From Bifidobacterium sp. ESL0728 (GTDB lineage Bacteria; Actinomycetota; Actinomycetes; Actinomycetales; Bifidobacteriaceae): a stretch of 64,000 bases of DNA. This document shows, piece by piece, positions 8,415 to 16,723 of this stretch (positions are counted from its first letter, which is position 1; each line of letters opens with the position of its first letter). The notes under the pieces are model-generated. The model saw only the letters and a program-made list of their open reading frames with translations, made no database searches and was not told the DNA's origin. A program made the position numbers and the translations under genes. The DNA lies in contig NZ_CP113925.1 in the NCBI RefSeq assembly GCF_029392015.1, forward strand, positions 2,356,001 to 2,420,000. The letters are read 5' to 3'.

Positions 8415-9752
8415 CTACCAGCCGATCTTGCCGGCATCTTCGGGCAGACTCAACTTACCCGCAGCCAGCTCGGCCAAAGCCTGGTCGAAGGCCTTGAATG
8501 CCCGCTGCAGCTGATCTTCGGTGATGACCAGCGGCGGCTGGAAGCGCAGGATGTAGCCGCGAAGGCTGATGATGATGACACCCAATTGATACATGCGATA
8601 AATCAGCTTGGTGGTGGCCTCCTGATCGCCCTTTCCGGTCTTGGGGTCGATGATGTCGATGCCGCCGTCGAGACCGTAGAAGCGAATGTCGCCGATGAAA
8701 TCGTACTGCTCACGCTTTTTCTCGAAGTAGGCCTTGACTTCCGGTCCCAGCTTCGCCGAACGCTCGACCAAATGCTCCTGCTCCATGACGTCCAACGTGG
8801 CGTTGGCCGCAGCCGTGGTGACCGGATTGCCCGCCGTGGTATAGGTGACGGCCGGGGAACCCAAGGAATCCATGATTTCCGCGCGTCCGATGATCGCGCT
8901 CAGCGGCAGGCCGGAGGCAATGGACTTGCCGACGGTCATCAGGTCAGGCTCGAGGCCGAAGTTCTCAATGGACCACCATTTGCCGGTGCGCCCCATGCCC
9001 TGGTTGACCTCGTCAATCGCGATCACGATGCCGTGCTCATGGGCGAATTGCCAGAGGAAGTCCATATACTTTTGCGGCGCCTTGACGATGCCGCCGTCGC
9101 CCTGAATCGGCTCGATGACGATCGCGGCCACTTCCTCGGCCGGCAGATAGGTCTCGAAAGGCAGCTTGAAGGCGGCGATCATGCGCTCGACGAACTCGTC
9201 TTCGCTCTCGTGCGGCAGGCGCTCATGGATGTCGGGATACGGCACCTTCACCACTCCCGGCAGCATCGGAGCCATCTTGCGGCTCATATTGAGGCTGACC
9301 GACGAAATGGACATCGAGCCATAGGTGGAGCCATGGTAGGCACCCGTGAAGCTGACGATATACTGACGGCCGGTATAGGCGCGGGAATACTTGATGATCG
9401 CATCGTTGGCGTCCGAACCGGAATTGCCCCAGGCCACCTTGACCGGCCCGCTCATCGGCGCCAGTTTGGCGAGGCGCTGCGCCAATTCGATCTCAGGACC
9501 GCTGGCGAAATAGGCCGGCGTGTACTGGATCAGATCGGCGGCCTGCTTCTGGATCGCCTCCACGACGTGGGGGTGGCAATGGCCGGTATTGGTGGCCGAC
9601 GCGCTGGCCAGCAGATCGATATAGTCATTGCCATCGGCATCGGTCAACAGGGCACCTTTGGCCTTTTGGATGACGATATCGAAATATTGGATACGCACCG
9701 CAGGAGACAGGACCTCATTTTCCTGAGCCAGTAACTGTTGATTGTTATCCAA
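8415..9752 (-). CDS. Class III PLP enzyme, isoleucine 2-epimerase-like
   Basis: Fold-type I, class III pyridoxal-phosphate enzyme of 445 residues. It shows LLASASATNTGHCHP, a WGNSGSDANDAIIK cofactor-binding region, AIDEVNQGMGRTGK, and the Schiff-base lysine in TVGKSIASG. From memory, these blocks match the Lactobacillus isoleucine 2-epimerase (EC 5.1.1.21) more closely than GABA or acetylornithine aminotransferases; that is recall, not a search. A broad aminotransferase role remains possible. It starts with TTG, directly after AGGAGGAGAAG, and the ribosome-binding site overlaps the stop codon of the upstream amino-acid permease (10-bp gap), so the two are translationally coupled. The pair suggests import of a branched-chain or other amino acid followed by racemisation or deamination. 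Confidence 0.7.
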   Translation of the reverse strand: MDNNQQLLAQENEVLSPAVRIQYFDIVIQKAKGALLTDADGNDYIDLLASASATNTGHCHPHVVEAIQKQAADLIQYTPAYFASGPEIELAQRLAKLAPMSGPVKVAWGNSGSDANDAIIKYSRAYTGRQYIVSFTGAYHGSTYGSMSISSVSLNMSRKMAPMLPGVVKVPYPDIHERLPHESEDEFVERMIAAFKLPFETYLPAEEVAAIVIEPIQGDGGIVKAPQKYMDFLWQFAHEHGIVIAIDEVNQGMGRTGKWWSIENFGLEPDLMTVGKSIASGLPLSAIIGRAEIMDSLGSPAVTYTTAGNPVTTAAANATLDVMEQEHLVERSAKLGPEVKAYFEKKREQYDFIGDIRFYGLDGGIDIIDPKTGKGDQEATTKLIYRMYQLGVIIISLRGYILRFQPPLVITEDQLQRAFKAFDQALAELAAGKLSLPEDAGKIGW

Positions 9753-9762
9753 CTTCTCCTCC

Positions 9763-11196
9763 TTACTGCTTGCTGTTCAAAGCGGAATGTCTTATTCCGT
9801 AGCAGAAATACAGAATCAGGCCGAAGACGAACCAGCAGAACGCATAAATCTTCGCGTCGTTGCTCAACCCCAGGAATACGATCAGCGACCCCAGGAAAGC
9901 CAAGGCCGGCATCACCGGATAGAACGGCATCTTGAAGCCGGGCTCGGCGATATCCTTGCCTTCGCGCTTGCGCAGGCCGTAAATGCCCAGCGAGACGAAC
10001 ATGAAGGCGATGAGGGTTCCGGCCGAAATCAGCTGGCTCAGGAACGCGAACGGGAAGATGGAGCCGATGATCACGGCGAAAACCGTCAATGCCAGCAAGG
10101 CGTTGTTCGGCAGATGCCTGTTGTTGATCTTGCCCAGCCAGCGAGGAAGCAGACCGTCACGTCCGAAGGAATAGAGCAGGCGGGAACCAGCCATCATCAT
10201 ACCGATCAATGCGGTGAACATACCTATGCAGGCCACCGCCTGGACGATTGCGGCGATCACCCCATGGCCGCTCTTACGCAAGGCCCAGCCCACCGGTTCG
10301 GCGTTGTTGGCATAGAGCGGATAGTGGAACATGCCGACCAAGACCAACGACACGGCCGCGAACAAGATGACGGCGATAACCAAGGAGCCCAAAATTCCCC
10401 TGGGCATCGTCTTGGCGGGGTCCTTGGCCTCGGCGGAATTTGAGGCAATGGAATCAAAGCCGATATATGACAGGAAAATCATCGAGACGCCGGCATAGAT
10501 ACCCTGCCAGCCGCCGAAAGCCGACCCATCGGGATTGGGATGGTACTTGGGAATAAACGGGACGTAATTTTGCGGTTTGATCGCCGTGCACCCCACCACG
10601 ATGAACAGCAGGACGGCCAGGACTTTCAAAACGACCAGAATGTTCTCGACCCGGCTGGTTTGGTTGGCTCCCCGAGAGAGCAGGAACGCCACGGCGAGAA
10701 TGGCGATCACGGAGACCAGATCGATGATTCCTCCGTCGGTTCCAAACGGATTGGCGAGCGCCTTCGGCAATGTCAATCCCAAAGGCTCAATCAGACCACG
10801 GAAATTGGCCGATAACCCCGAACCGACGAAGGCCACGGCGATGAAATACTCCGCCAGCAGCGCCCAGCCTGCAATCCAACCGAAGAATTCGCCGAACACG
10901 ACGTTGATCCAGGAATACGCCGAGCCGGCGAACGGCATCGCCGAGGCCATTTCGGCATAGGCGAACGCCACCAGACCGGCGACCACACCGGCGGCTATGA
11001 AGGAGAGCACCACCGCCGGGCCCGCATGTTGGGCCGCCACCGTTCCGGGCAGGGTGAAAATAGCCGTGGAAACGATGGTTCCCAGGCCAAGGGCCAAAAA
11101 GTCTCGCACACGCAAGGTCCGAACCAGATGGGCGTCTTTCTGTTCATAGACGCTGGGATCCTCTTTGCGGAAAATACGTTCCTTGATACTCGCCAT
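9763..11196 (-). CDS. APC-family amino acid permease (CAT/YfnA-like)
   Basis: Integral membrane amino-acid transporter of the amino acid-polyamine-organocation superfamily, 477 residues with about 12 to 13 hydrophobic segments. The N-terminal cytoplasmic stretch followed by LALGLGTIVSTAIFTLPG is the typical TM1 signature, and FAYAEMASAMPFAGSAYSW is the conserved TM2-3 region of the cationic-amino-acid-transporter subgroup. The substrate cannot be read from the sequence. It is the first gene of a two-gene minus-strand operon with the isoleucine-2-epimerase-like enzyme, which suggests a hydrophobic or branched amino acid rather than a basic one. A palindrome lies about 53-66 bp upstream of the start. 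Confidence 0.8.
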   Translation of the reverse strand: MASIKERIFRKEDPSVYEQKDAHLVRTLRVRDFLALGLGTIVSTAIFTLPGTVAAQHAGPAVVLSFIAAGVVAGLVAFAYAEMASAMPFAGSAYSWINVVFGEFFGWIAGWALLAEYFIAVAFVGSGLSANFRGLIEPLGLTLPKALANPFGTDGGIIDLVSVIAILAVAFLLSRGANQTSRVENILVVLKVLAVLLFIVVGCTAIKPQNYVPFIPKYHPNPDGSAFGGWQGIYAGVSMIFLSYIGFDSIASNSAEAKDPAKTMPRGILGSLVIAVILFAAVSLVLVGMFHYPLYANNAEPVGWALRKSGHGVIAAIVQAVACIGMFTALIGMMMAGSRLLYSFGRDGLLPRWLGKINNRHLPNNALLALTVFAVIIGSIFPFAFLSQLISAGTLIAFMFVSLGIYGLRKREGKDIAEPGFKMPFYPVMPALAFLGSLIVFLGLSNDAKIYAFCWFVFGLILYFCYGIRHSALNSKQ

Positions 11197-11248
11197 TATT
11201 CGCCCTTCATTCCTGGATTCATTAAACGAAACATGTCAAATCGCATTG

Positions 11249-11262
11249 ATAGCGCTAGCTAT
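11249..11262. promoter_or_regulatory. Palindrome ATAGC-GCTA-GCTAT upstream of the permease
   Basis: ATAGCGCTAGCTAT has 5-bp inverted arms around a 4-bp centre and lies about 53 bp upstream of the permease start codon, a position suited to an operator. The binding protein is unknown. Confidence 0.3.
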
Positions 11263-11492
11263 ACCGCGTATTTTTCGATCCCCCGCTCTGGCCCTTAACG
11301 TACTTCATTCAATCCGGCGAGCGCATCATCAGTTCGCATAGTGAAATATGCCCCTGGCACCATTCGGGCCAGTCCGGGCAGGTGCCGCATGCTCGTCGTT
11401 CGGCTCCCTGGGCGACGGTCGGATGACAAATCCGTGTTAGCTACTTCACACCTTCGCCCCGCGTGCCGCAAAGCGAAGCTGCAACCGACGGA
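11263..11492. other. Unassigned intergenic DNA between divergent genes
   Basis: About 230 bp of mixed, partly GC-rich sequence between the divergent amino-acid permease and nrdF. It contains local complementarity (GGCACC at 11357-11362 and GGTGCC at 11381-11386) but no known riboswitch consensus was recognised on either strand, and no credible gene was seen. It could hold the 5' leader of the permease transcript. Confidence 0.4.
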
Positions 11493-11508
11493 TTACTATA
11501 TATAGCGG
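11493..11508 (+). promoter_or_regulatory. NrdR box 1
   Basis: TTACTATATATAGCGG matches the core of the NrdR consensus (acaCwAtATaTwGtgt) at about 12 of 16 positions. It lies 31 bp upstream of a second box in the same register. NrdR represses ribonucleotide reductase genes when nucleotide pools are high. Confidence 0.75.
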
Positions 11509-11523
11509 TATTGCATTGCCTGA

Positions 11524-11539
11524 CCACTAGATGTAGTGT
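11524..11539 (+). promoter_or_regulatory. NrdR box 2
   Basis: CCACTAGATGTAGTGT matches the NrdR consensus at about 12 of 16 positions and has near-perfect CACTA/TAGTG arms. The 31-bp start-to-start spacing from box 1 is the usual three-helical-turn arrangement, which places both boxes on one face of the DNA upstream of nrdF. Confidence 0.8.
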
Positions 11540-11685
11540 TGCCGGTGTCGACGACCAACCGCTCTATGTCAACGGAATACGGGAGAATAAACCCTCCGGA
11601 ACGTATTCGCGAGCAGCTGGCCCAAGCGCAAAGCGAGTACCTGTGAAACTTGAAGTACCAGAACGCCATAAAAGAAGGAACACCC

Positions 11686-12738
11686 ATGACAAACGAGGTC
11701 AAACTCGCCGATGACAAGATGATGGCCGATTCGCTGACACCCCCGCAGTGGTCGACGGCCTTCGCGAAGGGCGCGGACCCGAACTCCATGCGCATCCGCC
11801 CCGTCAACTGGAACAACATTCAGGACGACAAGGACCTCGAGGTCTGGAACCGCCTCATCGCCAACTTCTGGCTGCCCGAGAAGGTGCCGCTTTCCAACGA
11901 CATCCCTTCCTGGCGCAGCCTGACCGAGCACGAGCGGCTGACCACCGTGCGCGTCTTCACCGGCCTCACCACGCTCGACACCGAGCAGGCCACCGTGGGC
12001 GAACTCGTGCAGATCCCCGATGCGCTGACCGAGCACGAGCAGGCCATCTACACCAACATCGCCTTCATGCAGTCGGTGCACGCCCGCTCCTACTCCTCTA
12101 TATTCTCCACGCTCTGCTCCTCCGAGCAGATCGACGAAGCCTATCGCTGGGCCGTGGGCAACGACCTCGTGCAGGAACGCGTGCGCATCGTCATGGAGCA
12201 GTACCAGTCCGAAGACCCGCTCAAGCGCAAGGTCGCGGCAGTGATGCTCTCCAGCCTGCTGCTCTATGCGGGCTTCTATCTGCCGCTCTACTTCTCCAGC
12301 CGTGCCAAGCTGATGAACACCGCCGACATGATTCGCTTGATTCTTCGCGACAAGGCCATTCACGGCTACTATTCCGGCTACAAGTACCAGCGCCACCTTG
12401 AGCATCGCACCGCCGCGGACCAGGAAATGCTCAAGAAGTACACGATGGACCTCTTGGACAAGCTTTACGACTTGGAAGTCAAGTATTCCGACCAGGTCTA
12501 CGAAGGTTTCGATTTCATCGACGACGTGCAGGCGTTCGTGCGCTACAACGCCAACAAGACGCTGATGAACCTCGGCTACGAGGCCAAGTTCAGCGCCGCC
12601 GAAACCAAGGTGAGCCCCGAGATCATCGCCGCGCTCTCCCCCTCGGCCGACGAGAACCACGACTTCTTCTCCGGCTCCGGCTCCTCCTACGTCATCGGCA
12701 ACGCCGAAGCGACCGACGATGAGGACTGGGACTTCTAG
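11686..12738 (+). CDS. nrdF: Ribonucleotide reductase small subunit NrdF, class Ie QSK type
   Basis: Beta (R2) subunit of class I ribonucleotide reductase, 350 residues, which generates the radical used by NrdE to make deoxyribonucleotides. The family fold is clear (GLTTLDT, SVHARSYSSIF, GFYLPLY, HGYY). Aligned to the canonical ligands, Asp98, His132 and His226 are kept, but the three metal-binding glutamates are replaced: Gln129 (FMQSVHARSY), Ser189 (MLSSLLLYAGF) and Lys223 (RDKAIHGYY). Spacings (98-129-132-189-223-226, Tyr136) match the standard set exactly. This Gln/Ser/Lys set defines class Ie metal-free R2 proteins, which carry a DOPA radical formed from the tyrosine with NrdI. The start follows AAGAAGGAA. 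nrdE, nrdI and nrdH are not in the window. Two NrdR boxes precede it and a strong terminator follows. Confidence 0.92.
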   Translation: MTNEVKLADDKMMADSLTPPQWSTAFAKGADPNSMRIRPVNWNNIQDDKDLEVWNRLIANFWLPEKVPLSNDIPSWRSLTEHERLTTVRVFTGLTTLDTEQATVGELVQIPDALTEHEQAIYTNIAFMQSVHARSYSSIFSTLCSSEQIDEAYRWAVGNDLVQERVRIVMEQYQSEDPLKRKVAAVMLSSLLLYAGFYLPLYFSSRAKLMNTADMIRLILRDKAIHGYYSGYKYQRHLEHRTAADQEMLKKYTMDLLDKLYDLEVKYSDQVYEGFDFIDDVQAFVRYNANKTLMNLGYEAKFSAAETKVSPEIIAALSPSADENHDFFSGSGSSYVIGNAEATDDEDWDF

Positions 12739-12761
12739 ACTTCAGTCTTTGAAGATTTCCA

Positions 12762-12804
12762 AAATTGCCCGACCACGTGCTTCAAGCATTTGGTCGGGCA
12801 ATTT
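12762..12804 (+). terminator. Terminator of nrdF
   Basis: AAATTGCCCGACCA (12762-12775) pairs perfectly with TGGTCGGGCAATTT (12791-12804) across a 15-nt loop, 24 bp after the nrdF stop. The following 250 bp to the next gene are AT-rich with no gene seen. Confidence 0.85.
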
Positions 12805-13055
12805 GCGTATGCAGCCACAGGCCGCGTTTTATCCGACGCTACAACAAAACTATTTATCTTTGGCCAATCCGTCGTAAATTTTCAGCAAACTACCGAACGA
12901 TGTTTTTTATAAATAAAAGCAGTCCTTCAAATTATTATCAGAAGATAATAATTAATAATATTATGTGTTATGCTGATTATCGTGTATGCCTAACAATGCA
13001 CATTTACGCTTAAAAGCGTGCTGTATAAACGCCCAAGAAGATAAGAAGGATAGCA

Positions 13056-14810
13056 GTGAACAAGGATACATTATTATTACGGCACTCTCGAACAGCTCCG
13101 CAAGGAGGCAAGCTGCTGACCCTAGTAGCAGCAGCTATTGCATCCATGGCCATGCTGGTGCCGTCAAGCGCACAGGCCATCGAACCACGCACCTGCACCC
13201 CGGGCACCAGCAGCATCAGCAGCTGCTTCCCGGATGCGAACCTCGCAAGCACGGTGGCACAAAAAGTCGGCAAAAGCGCGACAGACACATTTACCACCGC
13301 CGACCAGAACGCGATCACCAGCCTGACCCACAACTCACTGGACGACGCATCGACGAAAATCACCAGCCTTGAAGGAATCCAGCATCTGCCCCATTTGCAG
13401 AGCCTCGATGTAACCGGCAACCGGATCGACACCATCAGTCAGCTAAGCGGCCTGACCGAGCTAAATTCACTGACCTTGGATGAAAACACCATCTCCGACC
13501 TCACTCCCCTTTCCGGGCTACACAACCTGACATTCCTGAGCCTGCGCCACAACACCGCCGACACCCTGGCACCGCTCAGCGGACTTACCCTGCTCAGCGA
13601 CCTCAACGTCGACCAGAACCACATCATGGATCTCACACCGTTGGCGGGGCTCAGCAACCTCACCACCTTCTCGGCCCAGAACGAGCAGCTCTACATACCG
13701 ACCCCGCTGCCCAAGGGCGCAACCACAGGAAGCCTAAACGTTGCCAAGGGTGTCGATGGCCACTGGATCATGCCTATCAATTACGATCCGGGTACTTCCC
13801 ATACGTTCGACAATTCCACCGGCAAGGTCACCTGGACCGGCCTGACCACGCATACCACGGGTCTCTCTTTGATCCTCTACCAGTCCTTCACCCTCAACGG
13901 CAAGACCTTCATCTACACCGGGACCATCAACCAGCCCAAGGAAACCGACAACTGGAACGTGACGTTTGACGGCAACGGAGGCTCCTTCAGTATTGGAGGC
14001 GGCCAATTCAACACATCGAAACAGGAAGTCCAGGACCACCACAAGGCCACTGAACCCAACCCGCTGCCGACCCGCCCCGGATTCACGTTCCAAGGCTGGG
14101 CAACAGATGCCAACGGCACTACCGATTTCAACATGAACTCGGCCATCACGCACGATACGACCATCTACGCCAAGTGGAAGGCCGACCATTATACGGTGCA
14201 CTTCGATTCCAACGGCGGCAGCTCCGTACCCGATCAGTCTGGTCTGGCCTACAACGACCACGCCACGAAGCCGACCCAGCCGACCAAGCCGGGATATGAC
14301 TTCAACGGTTGGGAGACGATTGACGGCAGCGGCCACCACTCCGATTTCGATTTCAACACCCCGATCACCGGCAACACCACGCTGCACGCCAAGTGGAAAA
14401 CGCATCAGGACCAGGACACCGTGCACTTCGACACCAACGGCGGCAGCCCGCTGCCTGACCAGACCGTAACGCCAGGCGGTACCATTGACAACAGCAAGAA
14501 GCCCACCAAGCCTGGCGAGCACTTCGATGGATGGCAGATCGATGATGGCCACGGCCATCTCGTCGACTTCGATCCCTCCACCCCTATCACCGGCGACATC
14601 ACCCTGCACGCCAAGTGGAGCGCCATTGGCGGAGCCGCTGGCAACGCAGCGGGTGCCAACAAAAACAACAACGGGAACAACGGCGCCAAGAGCGGCCCGG
14701 GGCAGCTGGGCAAGACCGGTAGCGCCGTCCTCGGCGTCGCCGTCACCGCTCTGCTTGCGATTGCAGGCGCTTCGGCGATCACCATGCGCCGCCGCAAGGA
14801 GCAGTTCTGA
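13056..14810 (+). CDS. Internalin-like LRR and B-repeat surface protein 1
   Basis: A 584-residue secreted wall protein. Signal peptide: LLTLVAAAIASMAMLVPSSAQA. Cys47-x9-Cys57-Phe-Pro-Asp begins an internalin-type N-terminal cap, followed by about five 22-residue LRRs (for example ISDLTPLSGLHNLTFLSL) over residues 105-225 and an adjacent Ig-like segment. Three InlB-type B repeats (Flg_new: FD-NGG...PG--F-GW...AKW) cover about 300-525. The C-terminus has LGKTGS, a hydrophobic segment and RRRK, a sortase signal that departs from LPxTG. It starts with GTG at 13056, preceded by AAGAAGGA. It opens a 20-kb cluster of related proteins. Internalin-family LRRs bind host or matrix ligands; the ligand here is unknown. 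Confidence 0.8.
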   Translation: MNKDTLLLRHSRTAPQGGKLLTLVAAAIASMAMLVPSSAQAIEPRTCTPGTSSISSCFPDANLASTVAQKVGKSATDTFTTADQNAITSLTHNSLDDASTKITSLEGIQHLPHLQSLDVTGNRIDTISQLSGLTELNSLTLDENTISDLTPLSGLHNLTFLSLRHNTADTLAPLSGLTLLSDLNVDQNHIMDLTPLAGLSNLTTFSAQNEQLYIPTPLPKGATTGSLNVAKGVDGHWIMPINYDPGTSHTFDNSTGKVTWTGLTTHTTGLSLILYQSFTLNGKTFIYTGTINQPKETDNWNVTFDGNGGSFSIGGGQFNTSKQEVQDHHKATEPNPLPTRPGFTFQGWATDANGTTDFNMNSAITHDTTIYAKWKADHYTVHFDSNGGSSVPDQSGLAYNDHATKPTQPTKPGYDFNGWETIDGSGHHSDFDFNTPITGNTTLHAKWKTHQDQDTVHFDTNGGSPLPDQTVTPGGTIDNSKKPTKPGEHFDGWQIDDGHGHLVDFDPSTPITGDITLHAKWSAIGGAAGNAAGANKNNNGNNGAKSGPGQLGKTGSAVLGVAVTALLAIAGASAITMRRRKEQF

Positions 14811-14911
14811 CGACAATGGGTTGGGACTCCTGATCCCGTAATTCGACGCAAGTCCGGTAGGGCGAAAGCCCTTATCGACAAAGATCAGGATTTCTAATCC
14901 GGCAACGCAGA

Positions 14912-14966
14912 AGACCGGGAAGCAGTACGGAATTTGATAATGTTCCGCATTGCTTCCCGGTCTTTT
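14912..14966 (+). terminator. Terminator of LRR protein 1 gene
   Basis: AGACCGGGAAGCAGTACGGAA pairs, with a small internal mismatch, with TTCCGCATTGCTTCCCGGTCT ending near 14963, followed by TTTTCC. The 100 bp before it also holds a smaller hairpin (AGGGCGAAAGCCCTT, 14859-14873). Confidence 0.8.
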
Positions 14967-15061
14967 CCTGTCTACCAGCCATCCCTCTTCTCCCTATCCT
15001 TTCCTATCCTTCCCTGTCCAGACTCCCGAATCATGCTTTAATTCATTGCCAACGTTGTTTT

Positions 15062-15112
15062 GTTAACGTTAACGTCTTATTATTCGAACTAAGTAATACT
15101 ATTTTGTATAAT
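15062..15112 (+). promoter_or_regulatory. Palindromic operator and promoter of adh copy 1
   Basis: GTTAACGTTAAC (15062-15073) is a perfect palindrome with the CG centre typical of LacI-family operators. A -10 hexamer TATAAT is at 15107-15112 with a weak -35 (TTCGAA, 15083-15088) 18 bp upstream. Confidence 0.5.
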
Positions 15113-15160
15113 AAAAATGTGACGAAGGCAACAAGGCCTCCGTAAAGAAAAGGAATAACT

Positions 15161-16228
15161 ATGAAAGCTGTTCGAATTTACGGTGAAAATGATGTACGCG
15201 TCGAAAATGTCGACATTGCCGATCCGAAGCCGGATCAGGTGCAGATCAAGGTGAAGTTCTGCGGCATCTGTGGCTCCGACCTCCATGCCTACTCCGAAGG
15301 CTGGGGCCTGCCCACCCATCCGCACCCACTGACCGGCAAGACCGTCCCGATCACGCTCGGACACGAATTCTCCGGCGAAGTCGTCAAGGTCGGCAGCGCC
15401 GTCACCGATCTCAAAGTAGGGGACGGCATTGCCGTCGAGCCGCTGCTGGCCTGCGGCAAGTGCGAGAACTGCCGCGCCGGCAACTATAACTTCTGCAACA
15501 ACGTGGTGGCCGAAGACGGCGCCGGCAACTTCTTGGGATTCTCTCAAGACGGAGGCATGGCCGAATACGCCAACATCGATGACGTTTTCGCCCACAAACT
15601 GCCCGAAGGCATGGATTACGATCTCGGAGCGCTCTGCGAACCGGTCTCCGTCTCGTACGAAGGCATCAAGAAGTGCGGCCTGCGCGAAGGCGACACCGTC
15701 GCGGTGATGGGTGCAGGCCCGATCGGCCTGACCACCGCGTTGCTCGCCCGCATCGCCGGCGCGAACCGCGTCTACATCTCCGACGTCTCCGAAGTGCGCC
15801 TGGCCAAGGCCCGCGAACTCGGCTTCACCGATGTGCTCAACCCCGCCAAGCAGGATGTCAACGCGGTCATCCGCGCCGACTATCCCAACGGCGTGGACAT
15901 CACCTTCGAGTGCGCCGGCGTGCAGCCCACGTTCGACACCGCGCTCAAGGTCACCCGTCGCACCGGCAAGATCCAGATCGTCGCGCTGTTCGGCAAGCCG
16001 GTGACCGTCAACTTCACCGACGACGTGATCATGCAGGGCATCGATATCTACACCACGCTGTGCTACCAGAACAGCTTCGACACCGTGCTCGGCATCATCA
16101 ACGCCCATCAGGACCAGTTCAAGCCGGTCATCACCAAGAAGGTCAGCCTCGACGACGCCGTTGAAGGCATCAAGGGCTTGGCCACCGACAAGAGCCAGGT
16201 CAAGGTGATGATCGCTCCGGAGCTCTAA
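15161..16228 (+). CDS. Zinc alcohol dehydrogenase, (R,R)-butanediol DH-like, copy 1
   Basis: Medium-chain NAD(H)-dependent zinc dehydrogenase of 355 residues. Catalytic-zinc ligands Cys37, His68 and Glu69 (CGICGSD, GHEF), structural-zinc cysteines 98, 101, 104 and 112 (CGKCENC...C) and the dinucleotide-binding GAGPIGL motif are present. The PTHPHPLTGKTVP segment before GHE resembles (R,R)-2,3-butanediol dehydrogenases, but L-threonine or sorbitol-type substrates are possible. The start follows AAAGGA. A paralogue at 29144 is roughly 85% identical by eye and also sits directly before an LRR surface-protein gene. It is a single-gene transcript between its own promoter and a strong terminator, so metabolic linkage with the neighbours is not evident. 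Confidence 0.85.
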   Translation: MKAVRIYGENDVRVENVDIADPKPDQVQIKVKFCGICGSDLHAYSEGWGLPTHPHPLTGKTVPITLGHEFSGEVVKVGSAVTDLKVGDGIAVEPLLACGKCENCRAGNYNFCNNVVAEDGAGNFLGFSQDGGMAEYANIDDVFAHKLPEGMDYDLGALCEPVSVSYEGIKKCGLREGDTVAVMGAGPIGLTTALLARIAGANRVYISDVSEVRLAKARELGFTDVLNPAKQDVNAVIRADYPNGVDITFECAGVQPTFDTALKVTRRTGKIQIVALFGKPVTVNFTDDVIMQGIDIYTTLCYQNSFDTVLGIINAHQDQFKPVITKKVSLDDAVEGIKGLATDKSQVKVMIAPEL

Positions 16229-16242
16229 AGCTTCATCCGACC

Positions 16243-16314
16243 AAAAGGTCGGTCGATACGAAATCAGGAATGGCCGTTTTCCGCCGATTCCGGTTTTGTA
16301 TCGACCGACCTTTT
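16243..16314 (+). terminator. Strong terminator of adh copy 1
   Basis: AAAAGGTCGGTCGATAC (16243-16259) pairs perfectly over 17 bp with GTATCGACCGACCTTTT (16298-16314), followed by TTTG. A smaller inner hairpin (GGAATGGC/GCCGATTCC) lies in the loop. Confidence 0.9.
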
Positions 16315-16723
16315 TGTTATCCAACGTGCGCCGAACCTGAAACTGAAGAATTTCGGCCAGAATCCCGTCGATATGAAAGCGCAGACCACTCGCCAAGGAC
16401 GTCTCCTCTATTCGGTGTTTCGGCTACTTCCGATTACACCCGAGCACCGGCAATTCGTCCGGGCAAATACTAATTCTCCTTAAAAGCTTTTACATCCCAC
16501 GTTCAATCATTCCTGACCGAAAATAATCAGGTATCTTTTCTCATTTTTCTGTGACTCAAACGCATCACAATAACATCATTTTTGGAAGCCAAAATACCAA
16601 AAACGAGATATGTGTCACATTTTGTAAATACATTACGTTATCATTAATCACAATATGTCATTTTGCGGCATTGCTGTCGTACAGTTGCATCATTTCGCAA
16701 GAGAGAACGATATGAGGGAAACT
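16315..16723. other. AT-rich leader region of the giant LRR gene
   Basis: About 400 bp with no convincing gene. The last 200 bp are strongly AT-rich and contain an ACGTTA element near 16634 (ATTACGTTATC), similar to the elements before the other LRR genes. A weak promoter could be TTGTAA at 16622-16627. Confidence 0.4.
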
